Assembly (NCBI RefSeq): GCF_020682705.1
Contig: NZ_JAGTTN010000002.1
Location: 496,001 to 560,000 of the forward strand
From: Microbacterium allomyrinae
GTDB taxonomy: Bacteria > Actinomycetota > Actinomycetes > Actinomycetales > Microbacteriaceae
Reading direction: 5' to 3'
DNA length: 64,000 bases
The notes beneath the pieces are model-generated. The model was not told the DNA's origin, searched no databases, and worked only from the letters and a program-made list of their open reading frames with translations. This document shows, one piece after another, positions 37,698 to 46,574 of the stretch (the stretch's first letter is position 1; every line of letters begins with the position of its first letter). Both the position numbers and the translations under genes were made by a program.

Positions 37698-38624
37698 ATG
37701 AGTCGTGACAGCCCGTCACCCGCCGACCCGAAGCCCCGCAAGCTTCCCCGACGCCCGGCATCCGCTCTCGCCGAGCGCTGGACACGGATCGACGGGGTCG
37801 ACGTCTTCTACCGCGAATCACCGACTCCTCCGCCCGACGCTCGCGTCCTCGCCCATCTGCACGGGTTCGGCCTGTCGGGCCGCTACCTGCTGCCGACGGC
37901 CGAGCGGCTGGCCGACGAGTTCCACACGTTCGTCCCCGATCTGCCGGGTTTCGGCCGCAGCGGCAAGCGCAAGGACATGCTCGACATCCCCGATCTCGCG
38001 CATTCGGCGGCGGACTTCTTCGACGATCGGGGCGTCGAGAAGGTGTCGCTGGTGGGCAACTCCATGGGCTGCCCCGTCATCATCGAGTTCGCCCATCACT
38101 ATCCGGAGCGCATCGAACGGGCTGTGCTCGTCTCGCCGGCAGGGGGGCTGTTCAACCAGCCGCTGAGACGGGCGATCAGACAGCTCAGCGCGGATGCGCC
38201 ACGTGAGCCCGTGCGGATGGCCGGAGTCGCGGTGCCCGACTACGTGCGATTCGGCGTCCCCAGCACGATGCGGCTCTTCCGGTCGCTCACGCAGTACCCG
38301 ACCCTGCAGCGTCTGCTCGAGATGCACATTCCGACGCTGGTCGTGCTGGGCGAGCGCGATCCGCTCCTCCCCCACGCTCACCGCATCGACGAGGTCGCCA
38401 GCCAGACCGACAGCCACGTCCTCGTGGTCCTCGTCGGAGGAGCCGCGCACGCGATCAACTTCAGCCACCCCGAACAGCTCGCCCATGTCATCCGGCTCTT
38501 CATGGACGACAAGCCCATCGTGAACGACCCCGAATGGCCCGGCCATGTACGCCTGTACGAGGTGCACCGCGGCAAGCATCATCCGCCATCGAGCGCGCAA
38601 GGCGTGGCGCCCGACCCGGAGTGA
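37698..38624 (+). CDS. alpha/beta hydrolase
   Basis: A 308-aa alpha/beta-fold hydrolase. Seen: the oxyanion-hole HGFGLSGRYLLP, FVPDLPGFGRSGK, the nucleophile elbow GNSMGCP, the acid in GERDPLLPH and the catalytic His in GGAAHAINFSHPEQLA. The overall style resembles C-C hydrolases and haloperoxidase-like esterases; the substrate is unknown. ATG 37698 follows GAGGAGACCAG, a good ribosome site, so it is preferred over the frame opening at 37644. It is divergent from the DMT transporter and convergent with the next gene. Confidence 0.88.
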   Translation: MSRDSPSPADPKPRKLPRRPASALAERWTRIDGVDVFYRESPTPPPDARVLAHLHGFGLSGRYLLPTAERLADEFHTFVPDLPGFGRSGKRKDMLDIPDLAHSAADFFDDRGVEKVSLVGNSMGCPVIIEFAHHYPERIERAVLVSPAGGLFNQPLRRAIRQLSADAPREPVRMAGVAVPDYVRFGVPSTMRLFRSLTQYPTLQRLLEMHIPTLVVLGERDPLLPHAHRIDEVASQTDSHVLVVLVGGAAHAINFSHPEQLAHVIRLFMDDKPIVNDPEWPGHVRLYEVHRGKHHPPSSAQGVAPDPE

Positions 38625-38627
38625 TCG

Positions 38628-38647
38628 CCCGCCGCCGCTCCGGCGGG
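38628..38647. terminator. short GC hairpin between convergent genes
   Basis: A 7-bp GC stem (38628-38634 with 38641-38647) and 6-nt loop between the hydrolase and carbonic-anhydrase-like genes. It could act as a weak bidirectional terminator; there is no T tract. Confidence 0.35.
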
Positions 38648-38676
38648 GGAATCGTGTCTCGGCTGTCTCGCCGGAG

Positions 38677-39216
38677 TCACGCCTCCGCGATCGCGTCGGT
38701 GTGCTCTCGGACGTGAGCGAGGTAGTGCTCTGCGTTGCGAACGAGAGCGTCGCGCTCATCGTCGGTCAGCGTGCGGCGGACTTTGCCCGGGACGCCCGCG
38801 ACGAGCGATCCGTCGGGGATCTCCGCCCCCTCGAGTACGACGGTCCCGCCGGCGATGAGGCATCCGGAACCGATCCTCGCTCCGTTGAGCACCACCGCAC
38901 CCATGCCGATGAGCGAGCCATCGCCGATCGTGCACCCGTGCACCACCGCGTTGTGACCCACAGAGACGTTGTCGCCGATCAGCACGGGCTTTCCCGCGTC
39001 GACATGCACCGAGACGTTGTCCTGCAGGTTGCTGCCCGCACCGATCGTGATCGTGTCGCCATCGGCGCGCAGGACGGCGTTGTACCAGACGCTCGCACCC
39101 GGGCCGAGGGTCACTCCCCCGATCAGGCGCGCGCCTGCGGCGACGAAGGCCGAGGCATCGAGTGCGGGCGTGCGGCCCGAGACCGAGAGGATCGAGGCAC
39201 CGGAAGCTACCGTCAT
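38677..39216 (-). CDS. gamma carbonic anhydrase family protein (left-handed beta-helix)
   Basis: A 179-aa hexapeptide-repeat protein of the gamma-carbonic anhydrase/PaaY group, which forms trimers with metal sites between subunits. Seen: repeated [LIV]G-type hexapeptides from about 30 to 140, ASVWYNAVLRADGDTI, the metal-binding histidines in VSVHVD and in GHNAVVHGC, and GAVVLNGARIGSG. Many members lack proven carbonic anhydrase activity, so the exact reaction is open. Normal length. 36 nt separate it from the acyltransferase gene upstream on the same strand. Confidence 0.9.
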   Translation of the reverse strand: MTVASGASILSVSGRTPALDASAFVAAGARLIGGVTLGPGASVWYNAVLRADGDTITIGAGSNLQDNVSVHVDAGKPVLIGDNVSVGHNAVVHGCTIGDGSLIGMGAVVLNGARIGSGCLIAGGTVVLEGAEIPDGSLVAGVPGKVRRTLTDDERDALVRNAEHYLAHVREHTDAIAEA

Positions 39217-39252
39217 GGGCTCGACCCTACGGGACGCAACGGCGCCTCGCGT

Positions 39253-41397
39253 CTACTCGCCGCGGGGTGTGAGGCGTGCGCTGATCGCCTCGGAGTACCA
39301 GGGGGCGAGAGTATCGGCGAACGTGACGGTCAGATGGTCCTGATCCCGGTAGACGTTCGCTCCACCCACGACGGGCTCGCAGGTCTCGGCCGTGCAGAAC
39401 ACATCGGTGAAGTCGAGCAGGGTGACCGATTCGAGACCGGATGCCGCCTCCCGCAGCGGATCGTCCGCCACCAGCACATCCGACCGCGGTGCGCCGCATT
39501 CCGCGATATCGCGGGTGCGCAGGCACTTGTTGGGGTCCGTCTCCCAGACCGGGTTGTCGACCACGGTGATCACAGGGATTCCGCGGTCGGTGACCTCGCT
39601 CCATGCGTCCCGGTAGCCGGCGACGGCCGCGTCGTAGGACGAGCCGAAGCCGGTCGACGAATAGGGCGTGGTGGCGATCGCCGCGGTGAAGACCGCGTCG
39701 AGGTCGGCGTCCGCGAGAGCCGACTGCACGCCCCCACGCCACTGGGTGCACGCATCTCCGAACGCACCCGGGGTCGACAGCGGCGTCGTGTTCCACGGGC
39801 ATGCGCCCTTGAACCATGTCACGAGCTGCCAGCCGTTCTCATCGGCCATCCGCTGGAAGGTCGACAGCAGCTGATATGCGTGGCTGTCGCCGATCAGCGC
39901 GACGCGCGGGGCATCCGGGTCCTGCGAGCCGAAGGTGCACGACACCGGTCGCGCGTCAGTGAGCTGCACGAAGCACTGCTCGTCGCTCGGCCTGTCCACG
40001 CCGGCGAAGCCGGGGGCCGGCAGCACGGTGTCGCCGAAGTCGGTGTCCACGCAGGATGGGTCCAGAACGGATGCCGCACCGAAGCAGTCGGGTGGATTCG
40101 CCTGCAGCTCCTGAATGGCGCGCGTGCCTGCGGCGTAGGCCGGAGCGTTCACGAACCAGGCGGTGGACGCCACCACCGCGACAACGAGCATCGCCGCGAG
40201 CGACGACCACAGCGTCACGCGCGGCGGGCGCGTCGTCAGTACTCTCCATCCGCGCGCGGGGTCTTCGACGAAGCGTTTCGTCAGCCACGCGAGGACGAAG
40301 CAGAGCACCAGAAGCGCCACACGGTGGTAGATCGTGAGACCCCAGAAGGGCACCGACGGCGCGATCACGATCAGCGGCCAGTGCCAGAGGTAGAGGGAGT
40401 ACGAGATGTCGCCGACGAACTGCGCGGGGCGGATGGCCAGGATCCGGGTCGGGTACCACCACCGGTCGGTGTTCGACGCGGCGATGACGGCCGCCGCTCC
40501 CAGTGTCGGAAGGGCCGCCATGTAGCCGGGGAACGGCGTCTGGCCGTCGAACGTGAACGTCACGTAGACGAGGAGCAGGATTCCCGCCCAGCCGACCACG
40601 AAGCTCGCGATCGCATTTCGAACCCGGAGCATCGGAACGAGCGCGATCATGGCGCCGACGCCGAACTGCCACATCCTCCCGAAGGTGACGAAGTACGCGG
40701 GTGCCGGATTCGTGATCGTGAAGACGACGCAGAACACGAACGAGGCGACGGTCACGACGCCGAGGGCGATGAGCACCGCACGCCGGCGAGCGCCGCGGAA
40801 CCACTTCACGCCGATCCATGCCGCAAGCAGCATGATGAGCGGCCACATGACGTAGAACTGCTCTTCCAATGACAGCGACCAGTAGTGCTGAACCGTCGCC
40901 GGCTCACCGGCGTGGTTCAGATAGTCCGCGGAGTTGAGCGCGAGGTACCAGTTCTCGACGTAGAACGTCGACGCGAGAATCTCGCGCACCTCGTTCGGCA
41001 GCGCCGATGTGGGCATGAGATACGGCGACATCACCACGAGCGCGCAGAACAGCAGGACGAGCAGCGACGCCGGCAGCAGGCGTCGCGCGCGCCGTGCCCA
41101 GAACTGCCCGAGCCTGACGGTGCCGGTGGCGGTCAGTTCGCGCATCAGGTGCGCGGTGATGAGGAATCCGGAGATCACGAAGAAGACGTCGACGCCGATG
41201 TAGCCACCGGTGATCCGCCCAGGCCAGAAGTGATAGAGCACGACGCACAGCACGGCGATCGCACGCAGCCCCTGCACATGGGGGATGAAGCGCGACGGCT
41301 CTGAATGCTCGGGCGAGCGGTCGCGGGGTTCCCGCGTCACGATCTTGGCGGGTTCGCCCAGATGCTGCGGTCCGAGGTCGTGATCTGCGGAAGGCAC
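39253..41397 (-). CDS. acyltransferase 3 membrane protein with C-terminal SGNH domain (OatA-like)
   Basis: A 714-aa integral membrane O-acyltransferase. An N-terminal acyltransferase-3 domain with about ten helices contains RFIPHVQGLRAIAVLCVVLY, GGYIGVDVFFVISGFLIT and YWSLSLEEQFYVMWP. After one more helix (about 395-415) an extracytoplasmic SGNH hydrolase-like domain has IGDSHAYQL near 500 and the DQDHLT block near 690, which supply Ser, Asp and His. This architecture acetylates peptidoglycan, polysaccharides or glycolipids on the outside of the cell; which one is unknown here. It is divergent from dps. Confidence 0.92.
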   Translation of the reverse strand: MPSADHDLGPQHLGEPAKIVTREPRDRSPEHSEPSRFIPHVQGLRAIAVLCVVLYHFWPGRITGGYIGVDVFFVISGFLITAHLMRELTATGTVRLGQFWARRARRLLPASLLVLLFCALVVMSPYLMPTSALPNEVREILASTFYVENWYLALNSADYLNHAGEPATVQHYWSLSLEEQFYVMWPLIMLLAAWIGVKWFRGARRRAVLIALGVVTVASFVFCVVFTITNPAPAYFVTFGRMWQFGVGAMIALVPMLRVRNAIASFVVGWAGILLLVYVTFTFDGQTPFPGYMAALPTLGAAAVIAASNTDRWWYPTRILAIRPAQFVGDISYSLYLWHWPLIVIAPSVPFWGLTIYHRVALLVLCFVLAWLTKRFVEDPARGWRVLTTRPPRVTLWSSLAAMLVVAVVASTAWFVNAPAYAAGTRAIQELQANPPDCFGAASVLDPSCVDTDFGDTVLPAPGFAGVDRPSDEQCFVQLTDARPVSCTFGSQDPDAPRVALIGDSHAYQLLSTFQRMADENGWQLVTWFKGACPWNTTPLSTPGAFGDACTQWRGGVQSALADADLDAVFTAAIATTPYSSTGFGSSYDAAVAGYRDAWSEVTDRGIPVITVVDNPVWETDPNKCLRTRDIAECGAPRSDVLVADDPLREAASGLESVTLLDFTDVFCTAETCEPVVGGANVYRDQDHLTVTFADTLAPWYSEAISARLTPRGE

Positions 41398-41475
41398 GCA
41401 TCGACGTTAGCCGCTGTCGCCGGTCTCGCTTGCACCGACAGGGCGAAACCCCTGTTTAGCCCAGCCTTCTCTTGC

Positions 41476-41503
41476 TTGCGGAATGTCGACGGCTGAGTAG
41501 CGT
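41476..41503 (+). promoter_or_regulatory. candidate dps promoter
   Basis: TTGCGG (41476-41481) and TAGCGT (41498-41503) are 16 nt apart, a plausible -35/-10 pair. Transcription would start near 41510 and give a ~57-nt leader to the dps ATG. Confidence 0.5.
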
Positions 41504-41566
41504 TGCAGTCACTGGAGGAAGACCGCCGAACTGAGCGGACCTCCGCACGATGGAGGCGAGAGAGAC

Positions 41567-42052
41567 ATGACGAAGACGAACACCACCCCCGCTACCGCTG
41601 CCGGCCCCGATGTCGCCGCGGCGACTGCTCAGTTCCTCACGCCCGTTGTCCTGGGGCTCCAGGCCCTGGCGGTCAACGGCAAGCAGGCGCACTGGAACGT
41701 GCGCGGTGCCAACTTCATCGCGATCCACGAACTGCTCGATTCGGTCGTCGCACACGCGCAGGCCGGTGCCGACCAGGCCGCGGAGCGCATCGTCGCCCTC
41801 GGCCTGCCCATCGACGCGCGCGTCGCGACCGTCGCCGAGAAGACGAAGGCGACGGGAGTGCCGGCAGGCTTCACGCAGTGGGATGTGCTGATCCGGAACG
41901 TGATCTCCGACATGGACGCGGTCATCACCGACGTCCAGTCCGCGATCGATGGCCTGGACGAGTTCGACCTCACCAGCCAGGACATCGCGATCGGCATCAA
42001 GGAATCGCTCGAGAAGGACCGCTGGTTCCTCTTCGCTCACCTCGCGGAGTGA
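41567..42052 (+). CDS. dps: DNA-binding ferritin-like protein Dps
   Basis: A 161-aa Dps, a 12-mer that oxidises and stores iron with peroxide and can coat DNA under stress. Seen: the ferroxidase segment HWNVRGANFIAIHELLD (His42 to Asp58) and AGADQAAERIVALG, with four ferritin-like helices. The Thr/Ala-rich N-terminus with a few lysines may aid DNA binding. ATG 41567 follows GAGAGAGAC. A strong terminator follows at 42068-42098. Confidence 0.95.
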   Translation: MTKTNTTPATAAGPDVAAATAQFLTPVVLGLQALAVNGKQAHWNVRGANFIAIHELLDSVVAHAQAGADQAAERIVALGLPIDARVATVAEKTKATGVPAGFTQWDVLIRNVISDMDAVITDVQSAIDGLDEFDLTSQDIAIGIKESLEKDRWFLFAHLAE

Positions 42053-42067
42053 TCGACGCCGACTGAC

Positions 42068-42098
42068 AGAAGGCCCCCGGCTGTGCCGGGGGCCTTCT
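42068..42098 (+). terminator. terminator downstream of dps
   Basis: A perfect 14-bp GC-rich stem (42068-42081 with 42085-42098) with a 3-nt loop, starting 15 nt past the dps stop. It may also stop the convergent two-component transcript. Confidence 0.8.
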
Positions 42099-42114
42099 TC
42101 GCTCCGGGGCCCGT

Positions 42115-42819
42115 TCAGGGGCGCTGCAGGAATGCCAGGACCGCAAGAACGCGGCGGTGCTCCGTGCCCGACTCTTCGAGTCCGAGCTTCGCGAAGATCG
42201 CACTGATGTTCTTCTCGACCGCGCCCACACCGATGAACAGACGCCCCGCGATGGACGCATTGCTGCGACCCTCCGCCATCAGGCCCAGCACATCCCGCTC
42301 GCGCGGCGTGAGCGCGGCGAGCGGATCGGGACGCGCGGCGATCAATCCCTGCACGACGAGCGGATCCAGCACCGTGCCGCGCTCGCGCACCCGGCGCACG
42401 GCATCCGTGAACTCGTCGAGCGAGGTCACCCGGTCCTTCAGGAGATACCCCACTCCCCCGTCGCCGCTGGCGAGGAGTTCCCGGGCATAGACCCCCTCGA
42501 CGTACTGGCTGAGCACGAGGATCCCGACGTCGGGCAGGGCCGCCCGCAGCGCGACCGCTGCGCGGATGCCTTCATCCCGGAATCCCGGAGGCAGGCGCAC
42601 GTCGAGGATCGCGACATCCGCCCTCGCGCCACGCACCCGCTCGACGATGTCTTCGGCATCGCCCCACGCGCCGGCGGTCTCGTACCCCGCCTCGTCGAAG
42701 AGGCGGATGAGGCCCTCCCGCAGGAGCACCGAGTCTTCGACGAGGACGACTCTGGTGGGCGCGGAGGGGGGCGCGGCCGGATGCTGCGGAGCCATGTCCT
42801 CAGGATAGGCGGCGTTCAC
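42115..42819 (-). CDS. LuxR/NarL-type response regulator
   Basis: A 234-aa response regulator. The receiver domain has VVLVEDSVLLREGL, the phospho-acceptor Asp in VAILDVRLPP, and GVGYLLKDRV. The C-terminal LuxR HTH contains LTPRERDVLGLMAEGRSNASI and GAVEKNISAIFAKLGL. GTG 42819 overlaps the stop of the sensor kinase (GTGA) and is preferred; ATG 42795 (MAPQHPAAPP) is possible. It is paired with the histidine kinase upstream. Target genes unknown. Confidence 0.93.
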   Translation of the reverse strand: MNAAYPEDMAPQHPAAPPSAPTRVVLVEDSVLLREGLIRLFDEAGYETAGAWGDAEDIVERVRGARADVAILDVRLPPGFRDEGIRAAVALRAALPDVGILVLSQYVEGVYARELLASGDGGVGYLLKDRVTSLDEFTDAVRRVRERGTVLDPLVVQGLIAARPDPLAALTPRERDVLGLMAEGRSNASIAGRLFIGVGAVEKNISAIFAKLGLEESGTEHRRVLAVLAFLQRP

Positions 42820-44213
42820 GAGGCCACCGGTGCGAGTGGGATGTGTGCTCCGACAGAGGTGGGTCCGCCCAGCGGGCTCTGCACGACCATCACTCCGCGG
42901 AGCCCGGCGATGCGCTCGCGCAGCCCTTCGAGGCCGTGGCCGGGTGCCAGGACTGCCCCGCCGCGCCCATTGTCGACCACCCACACGTCGAGAGTCAGCG
43001 GACCGTCGGCGGCCGCCCGCAGCGACGCTTTGAGCGTCGCCCCCGCGGCTCCGGAGTGCTTCACCGCGTTCGTGAACAGCTCGGCGACGACGAAGTAGAC
43101 GGTGCGTGCGATCTCGGGGCTGACGACGGCGTCGATCGCAGGGTCGATCTCGGTGCGCACCAGCAGGGGCGTCCCGCCAGCGACCGCCGCAAGCGCCGCG
43201 GCGAGTCCGCGGTCCTGCAGCAGCGGCGGAGCGACGCCGCTCGACAGCGCCCGCAGTTCGTCGAGTGCGGCCTTCGCGTGACCGCGCGCTTCGCGGGCGA
43301 GCTCGGCCGCGGCGTCGGTGTCTCCCGACTCGGCCCGTCGTTCGAGTGCCGCCAGATCCAGCTGCAACCGCACGAGGCGCTGCTGCGGTCCGTCGTGGAT
43401 GTCGCGCTCGAGGCGGCGCAGCGCGACGTCCTCCGCGTGGACGGCGGCGCCGCGAGCGGCGGATTCGGCACGGACCTCGGCGGCGAGGTCGTCGGAGCGC
43501 CAGTGCCCGAGCATGCCCTGGGCGATGGCGTGATGCAGACGCGCGAGTGCGCCGAGCGCCCAGGGCATCGTGCTGGTGAACACGATGCCGGCCACGAGGT
43601 AGAGGATGACTTCGACGGACCAGCTGCTCCAGCCTCCGAACATCCACGGGATCGCGTCGGCCACGTAGTGGCCCCACTCGCCTCCGTCGCCGCGGGGAAG
43701 GAACGCCCCCCAGAACCAGTACGTCAGGCCGCCGAGGCCGACGCCCAGCCACACCGTGGTGAGGGTGAAGGTGAGGGTGCTGACGATCGGGCTCACGACC
43801 ATGCCGTGCACCAGGTACACCCAGTAGTGGGCGCCTCTGATCGGGCGGGTGAGTGTCATCCAGAAGCCGGACGTGTCGGACTGGTCGCGGTTCCACATCG
43901 GCTCCGCGATCTCGGGCAGCGAAGTGAGGCGAAGCAGGAATCTGTCTGCCACGCCGAAGCCGCGCGCGACCAGGAGCGAAAGCACCACGATCGGGATGCC
44001 GATCACGATGATCAGCAGACCGACGCCGGTCCAGAACAACGTCGCCAGCACGCTCACCGCGATCATGGCCAGCACGAAGACGGCCAGCAGATACACCGCG
44101 CTTCCGGGCGTGCGGCGCCAGGCCTGCGCGTACGACGCCCAGAATCCGCCGGAGCCGGATGCGGGCGTGGCCGTGACCACGGTCGAGGTCGTGTCAGTGG
44201 TCATGGTGCTCAT
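42816..44213 (-). CDS. sensor histidine kinase, HisKA_3 type
   Basis: A 465-aa membrane kinase. The N-terminal half has four or five helices (AVYLLAVFVLAMIAVSVLA, LLIIVIGIPIVVLSLLVA and later ones), a putative membrane sensor domain of the actinobacterial type. The dimerisation/phospho-acceptor helix carries the His in ERDIHDGPQQRL; the ATPase domain has VVAELFTNAVKHSGA (N box), VVDNGRGG and GHGLEGLRERI (G boxes). ATG 44213 follows AGGAGACGGCG; the frame opens at 44282. It pairs with the response regulator it overlaps. The signal is unknown. Confidence 0.93.
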   Translation of the reverse strand: MSTMTTDTTSTVVTATPASGSGGFWASYAQAWRRTPGSAVYLLAVFVLAMIAVSVLATLFWTGVGLLIIVIGIPIVVLSLLVARGFGVADRFLLRLTSLPEIAEPMWNRDQSDTSGFWMTLTRPIRGAHYWVYLVHGMVVSPIVSTLTFTLTTVWLGVGLGGLTYWFWGAFLPRGDGGEWGHYVADAIPWMFGGWSSWSVEVILYLVAGIVFTSTMPWALGALARLHHAIAQGMLGHWRSDDLAAEVRAESAARGAAVHAEDVALRRLERDIHDGPQQRLVRLQLDLAALERRAESGDTDAAAELAREARGHAKAALDELRALSSGVAPPLLQDRGLAAALAAVAGGTPLLVRTEIDPAIDAVVSPEIARTVYFVVAELFTNAVKHSGAAGATLKASLRAAADGPLTLDVWVVDNGRGGAVLAPGHGLEGLRERIAGLRGVMVVQSPLGGPTSVGAHIPLAPVAS

Positions 44214-44388
44214 CGCCGTCTCCTCGGGCCGCGGCAGGTCGGGGTGCTCCCCCGTTTCGGCGACCAGGAACGGTTCCATCATGCCCTGCAGCGAATCTCA
44301 TGCCTCCAGCCTCGCGGTGCGGGTCGCGCCGCGGCATCCGCTCCGCTCCCGAACCGGTACGGGGGCTGACCCCCGATGCGGGTGCGAC

Positions 44389-45894
44389 TCAGACGACGTG
44401 GGTGAGGCGGCCGCCGAGCAGGGTGGCGCTGACGCTCATGTCGCGCATGCCCCGCTCGTCGGCCTCGAGCGGGTCGCGCTCGCAGACGGCGAGGTCGGCG
44501 ACATCGCCGGGCTGGATGCGCGCAGCGGTCGCGGAGCCGCCTCGGGTCGAGGCGGCCAGCGCGGTCGCCGCGTCGACCCTCTGCGAGGCCTGCCACGGGC
44601 CCCGCCCGCCGCGGGTGCGGAAGACCGCAGCCGCCATCGCCGCCCATGGATCGAGGGGCGCGACCGGCGCATCCGAGCCGAACAGCAGGTTGGCGCCGCT
44701 GTCGGAGAGAGCTCGGAGCGGGTAGGGCTGGGCGGTCTGCCCCGCCCAGATCGAGTCGGTGAGATCGCGATCGTCGAGGGCATGCTCGGGCTGCACGCTC
44801 GCCCCGACCCCCAGTCGGGCGAATCGCGGGATGTCGGCGTGCGAGACGAGCTGCGCGTGCTCGATGGTGCCCCACGCTCCGGTGGCGGCGAAAGCATCGA
44901 GCGCCTGCGAGTTCGCGACATCGCCGATCGCGTGGATCGCCGATGCCAGGCCGGCGCCGGTCGCCCGCGTCATCAGATCGACGAGCGTGGCGATGTCGAC
45001 GGTGATCAGCCCATGGTTCTGAGGATCGTCCGGGTAGGCGTGCGAGCACGCCGCCGTGCGGGTGCCCAGTGAACCGTCGGTGATCACCTTGAGCGGGCCG
45101 ACGCGCACGAGATCGGATGCCGCGCCTCGAGCCAGATCGCCGGTCTGAAGGCCCTCGGAGACTGCCCTGTCGAGGAACTCCGGGTAGATTCCGAACGAGA
45201 CGCGCAGGGTGTCGAAGCCCGAAGCGACCCGGCGGACCCACGCGTCCTCGTTCCAGGCCATGTCGAGGTCGAGGAGCCCCACGACGCCGCGAGCGGCAGC
45301 ATCCTGCGCCATTCGCGCCACGAGCGGATCGACGAGATCCGCGGCCACCGCGTTGAGTCGCCGCGAAATCTCGAACGCCGGCTCCTCGCGGAGCATCCCG
45401 ATGCCGTCGGGTTCGAAGCCCTCCCGGCGCAGCGCCGCCGAGTTGAGCCACACGCTGTGCACGTCGGCGTTGATCAGATACGTCGGCACCTCGCCCGTCG
45501 CGGCGTCGAGCACCGCGAGAGTCGGCACCTCGTGCCACAGCGCATCGCGGAACCCGGTGCCCACCCGCCGGCCGTCCGTCCGCACCGCCGCACGCGACAT
45601 CAGCTCCGCAGCGTGCGCCGGCGTCGTGGCCTCACCGAGCGGCACCCGGTCGCCCGTGAGCGCCCACTGGACGACGTGGACATGGTGATCCCAGAGGCCC
45701 GGGATCAGCCAGCCGCCTCCGGCGTCGAGCACGCTTCCCCGACGCGCGAGCGCACCGGCCGGGGCGATGTCGACGACGAGGCCCTCGGCGAGATGCACGT
45801 CGACCGCATCCGCGCCGAACGGATCGGTGCGGTCCGAGCCGGTCAGGCGGGCGTTCACGATCACATCCGGCGCATCTCCGCGGGTCGGTGTCAC
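44389..45894 (-). CDS. amidohydrolase family protein (YtcJ-like, amidohydrolase 3)
   Basis: A 501-aa metal-dependent hydrolase. Seen: the beta-strand 1 metal motif DHHVHV after GGGWLIPGLW, later KVITDGSLGTRTA, the histidines in SAIHAIGDVAN and GTIEHAQLVS, ASVQPEHALDD, and the metal Asp in LLFGSDAPVAPLDPW. These fit the amidohydrolase-3/YtcJ group, which cleaves amide or N-formyl bonds on unknown substrates. The GTG start overlaps the PaiB-like gene stop (GTGA). It is the last gene of the run that starts at ferrochelatase. Confidence 0.88.
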   Translation of the reverse strand: MTPTRGDAPDVIVNARLTGSDRTDPFGADAVDVHLAEGLVVDIAPAGALARRGSVLDAGGGWLIPGLWDHHVHVVQWALTGDRVPLGEATTPAHAAELMSRAAVRTDGRRVGTGFRDALWHEVPTLAVLDAATGEVPTYLINADVHSVWLNSAALRREGFEPDGIGMLREEPAFEISRRLNAVAADLVDPLVARMAQDAAARGVVGLLDLDMAWNEDAWVRRVASGFDTLRVSFGIYPEFLDRAVSEGLQTGDLARGAASDLVRVGPLKVITDGSLGTRTAACSHAYPDDPQNHGLITVDIATLVDLMTRATGAGLASAIHAIGDVANSQALDAFAATGAWGTIEHAQLVSHADIPRFARLGVGASVQPEHALDDRDLTDSIWAGQTAQPYPLRALSDSGANLLFGSDAPVAPLDPWAAMAAAVFRTRGGRGPWQASQRVDAATALAASTRGGSATAARIQPGDVADLAVCERDPLEADERGMRDMSVSATLLGGRLTHVV

Positions 45895-46532
45895 CGGGCT
45901 GCCTTTCGCGTGTCGAGGTCGCGACGCATCTCGCCGGCCAGGCGAGGATCGGCGTAGGTTCCCCCGCCGGCGTGCAGCTCGCGGATGATCGTCTCCACCA
46001 CCTCATCCGGCTTGTTCTGGCTGAGCTTGCGCTTGGCGACCACCCTCGTGGGCGTCAGCCGGAATCCGACCGTGCCCTTTTCGAGGCGGCGAACATAGTC
46101 GGGGTCGTTCGGCCGCTCCCACAGCAGGCGGGGCTGAGGCATCCCGTTCTCGAAACGAGCCACCAGCTGATCGAGCACCTCGAGGTTCTCATCGGGCGTC
46201 AAGAGCTCGGGCACGCCGGTCAGGTGCGCGGACACGAAATTCCAGGTCGGCACGCTCGCGGTGTCGCCGTACCAGTTCGGCGAGACGTAGCCGTGGGGCC
46301 CCTGGACCACGACGAGCAGTTCACGTTCGCCCAGACCGTGGACGTAGTCATCGGGCTTGCCGACATGGCCGACGATCGTGAGGTCGTCACGCGCGGCGTC
46401 CAGGAGCACGGCGTAGTGCGATGCGACGAGGCCGTCCGCGGTGGAGCTGACGAGCGTGACCCACGGATTGAGCTCGATCAGGCGACGCAATTCGATGACA
46501 TCGGTCATCGCGAAGCTCGGGTTCTGGCGCAT
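45891..46532 (-). CDS. FMN-binding negative transcriptional regulator (PaiB family)
   Basis: A 213-aa flavin-binding split-barrel protein of the PaiB family. It begins MRQNPSFAMTD as the family does and has ASHYAVLLDAA, GHVGKPDDYVHGLG, VVQGPHGYVSPNWYGD and SVPTWNFVSAHLTG. In Bacillus, PaiB with PaiA affects sporulation and degradative enzymes, but most members are uncharacterised and may simply be flavin oxidoreductases. Normal length. It lies 42 nt after the Nei-type gene and overlaps the amidohydrolase. Confidence 0.92.
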   Translation of the reverse strand: MRQNPSFAMTDVIELRRLIELNPWVTLVSSTADGLVASHYAVLLDAARDDLTIVGHVGKPDDYVHGLGERELLVVVQGPHGYVSPNWYGDTASVPTWNFVSAHLTGVPELLTPDENLEVLDQLVARFENGMPQPRLLWERPNDPDYVRRLEKGTVGFRLTPTRVVAKRKLSQNKPDEVVETIIRELHAGGGTYADPRLAGEMRRDLDTRKAAR

Positions 46533-46574
46533 GTCGTCCAGCCTATTCTCGGAGGTGCGAAGCCCGCCCGCGCG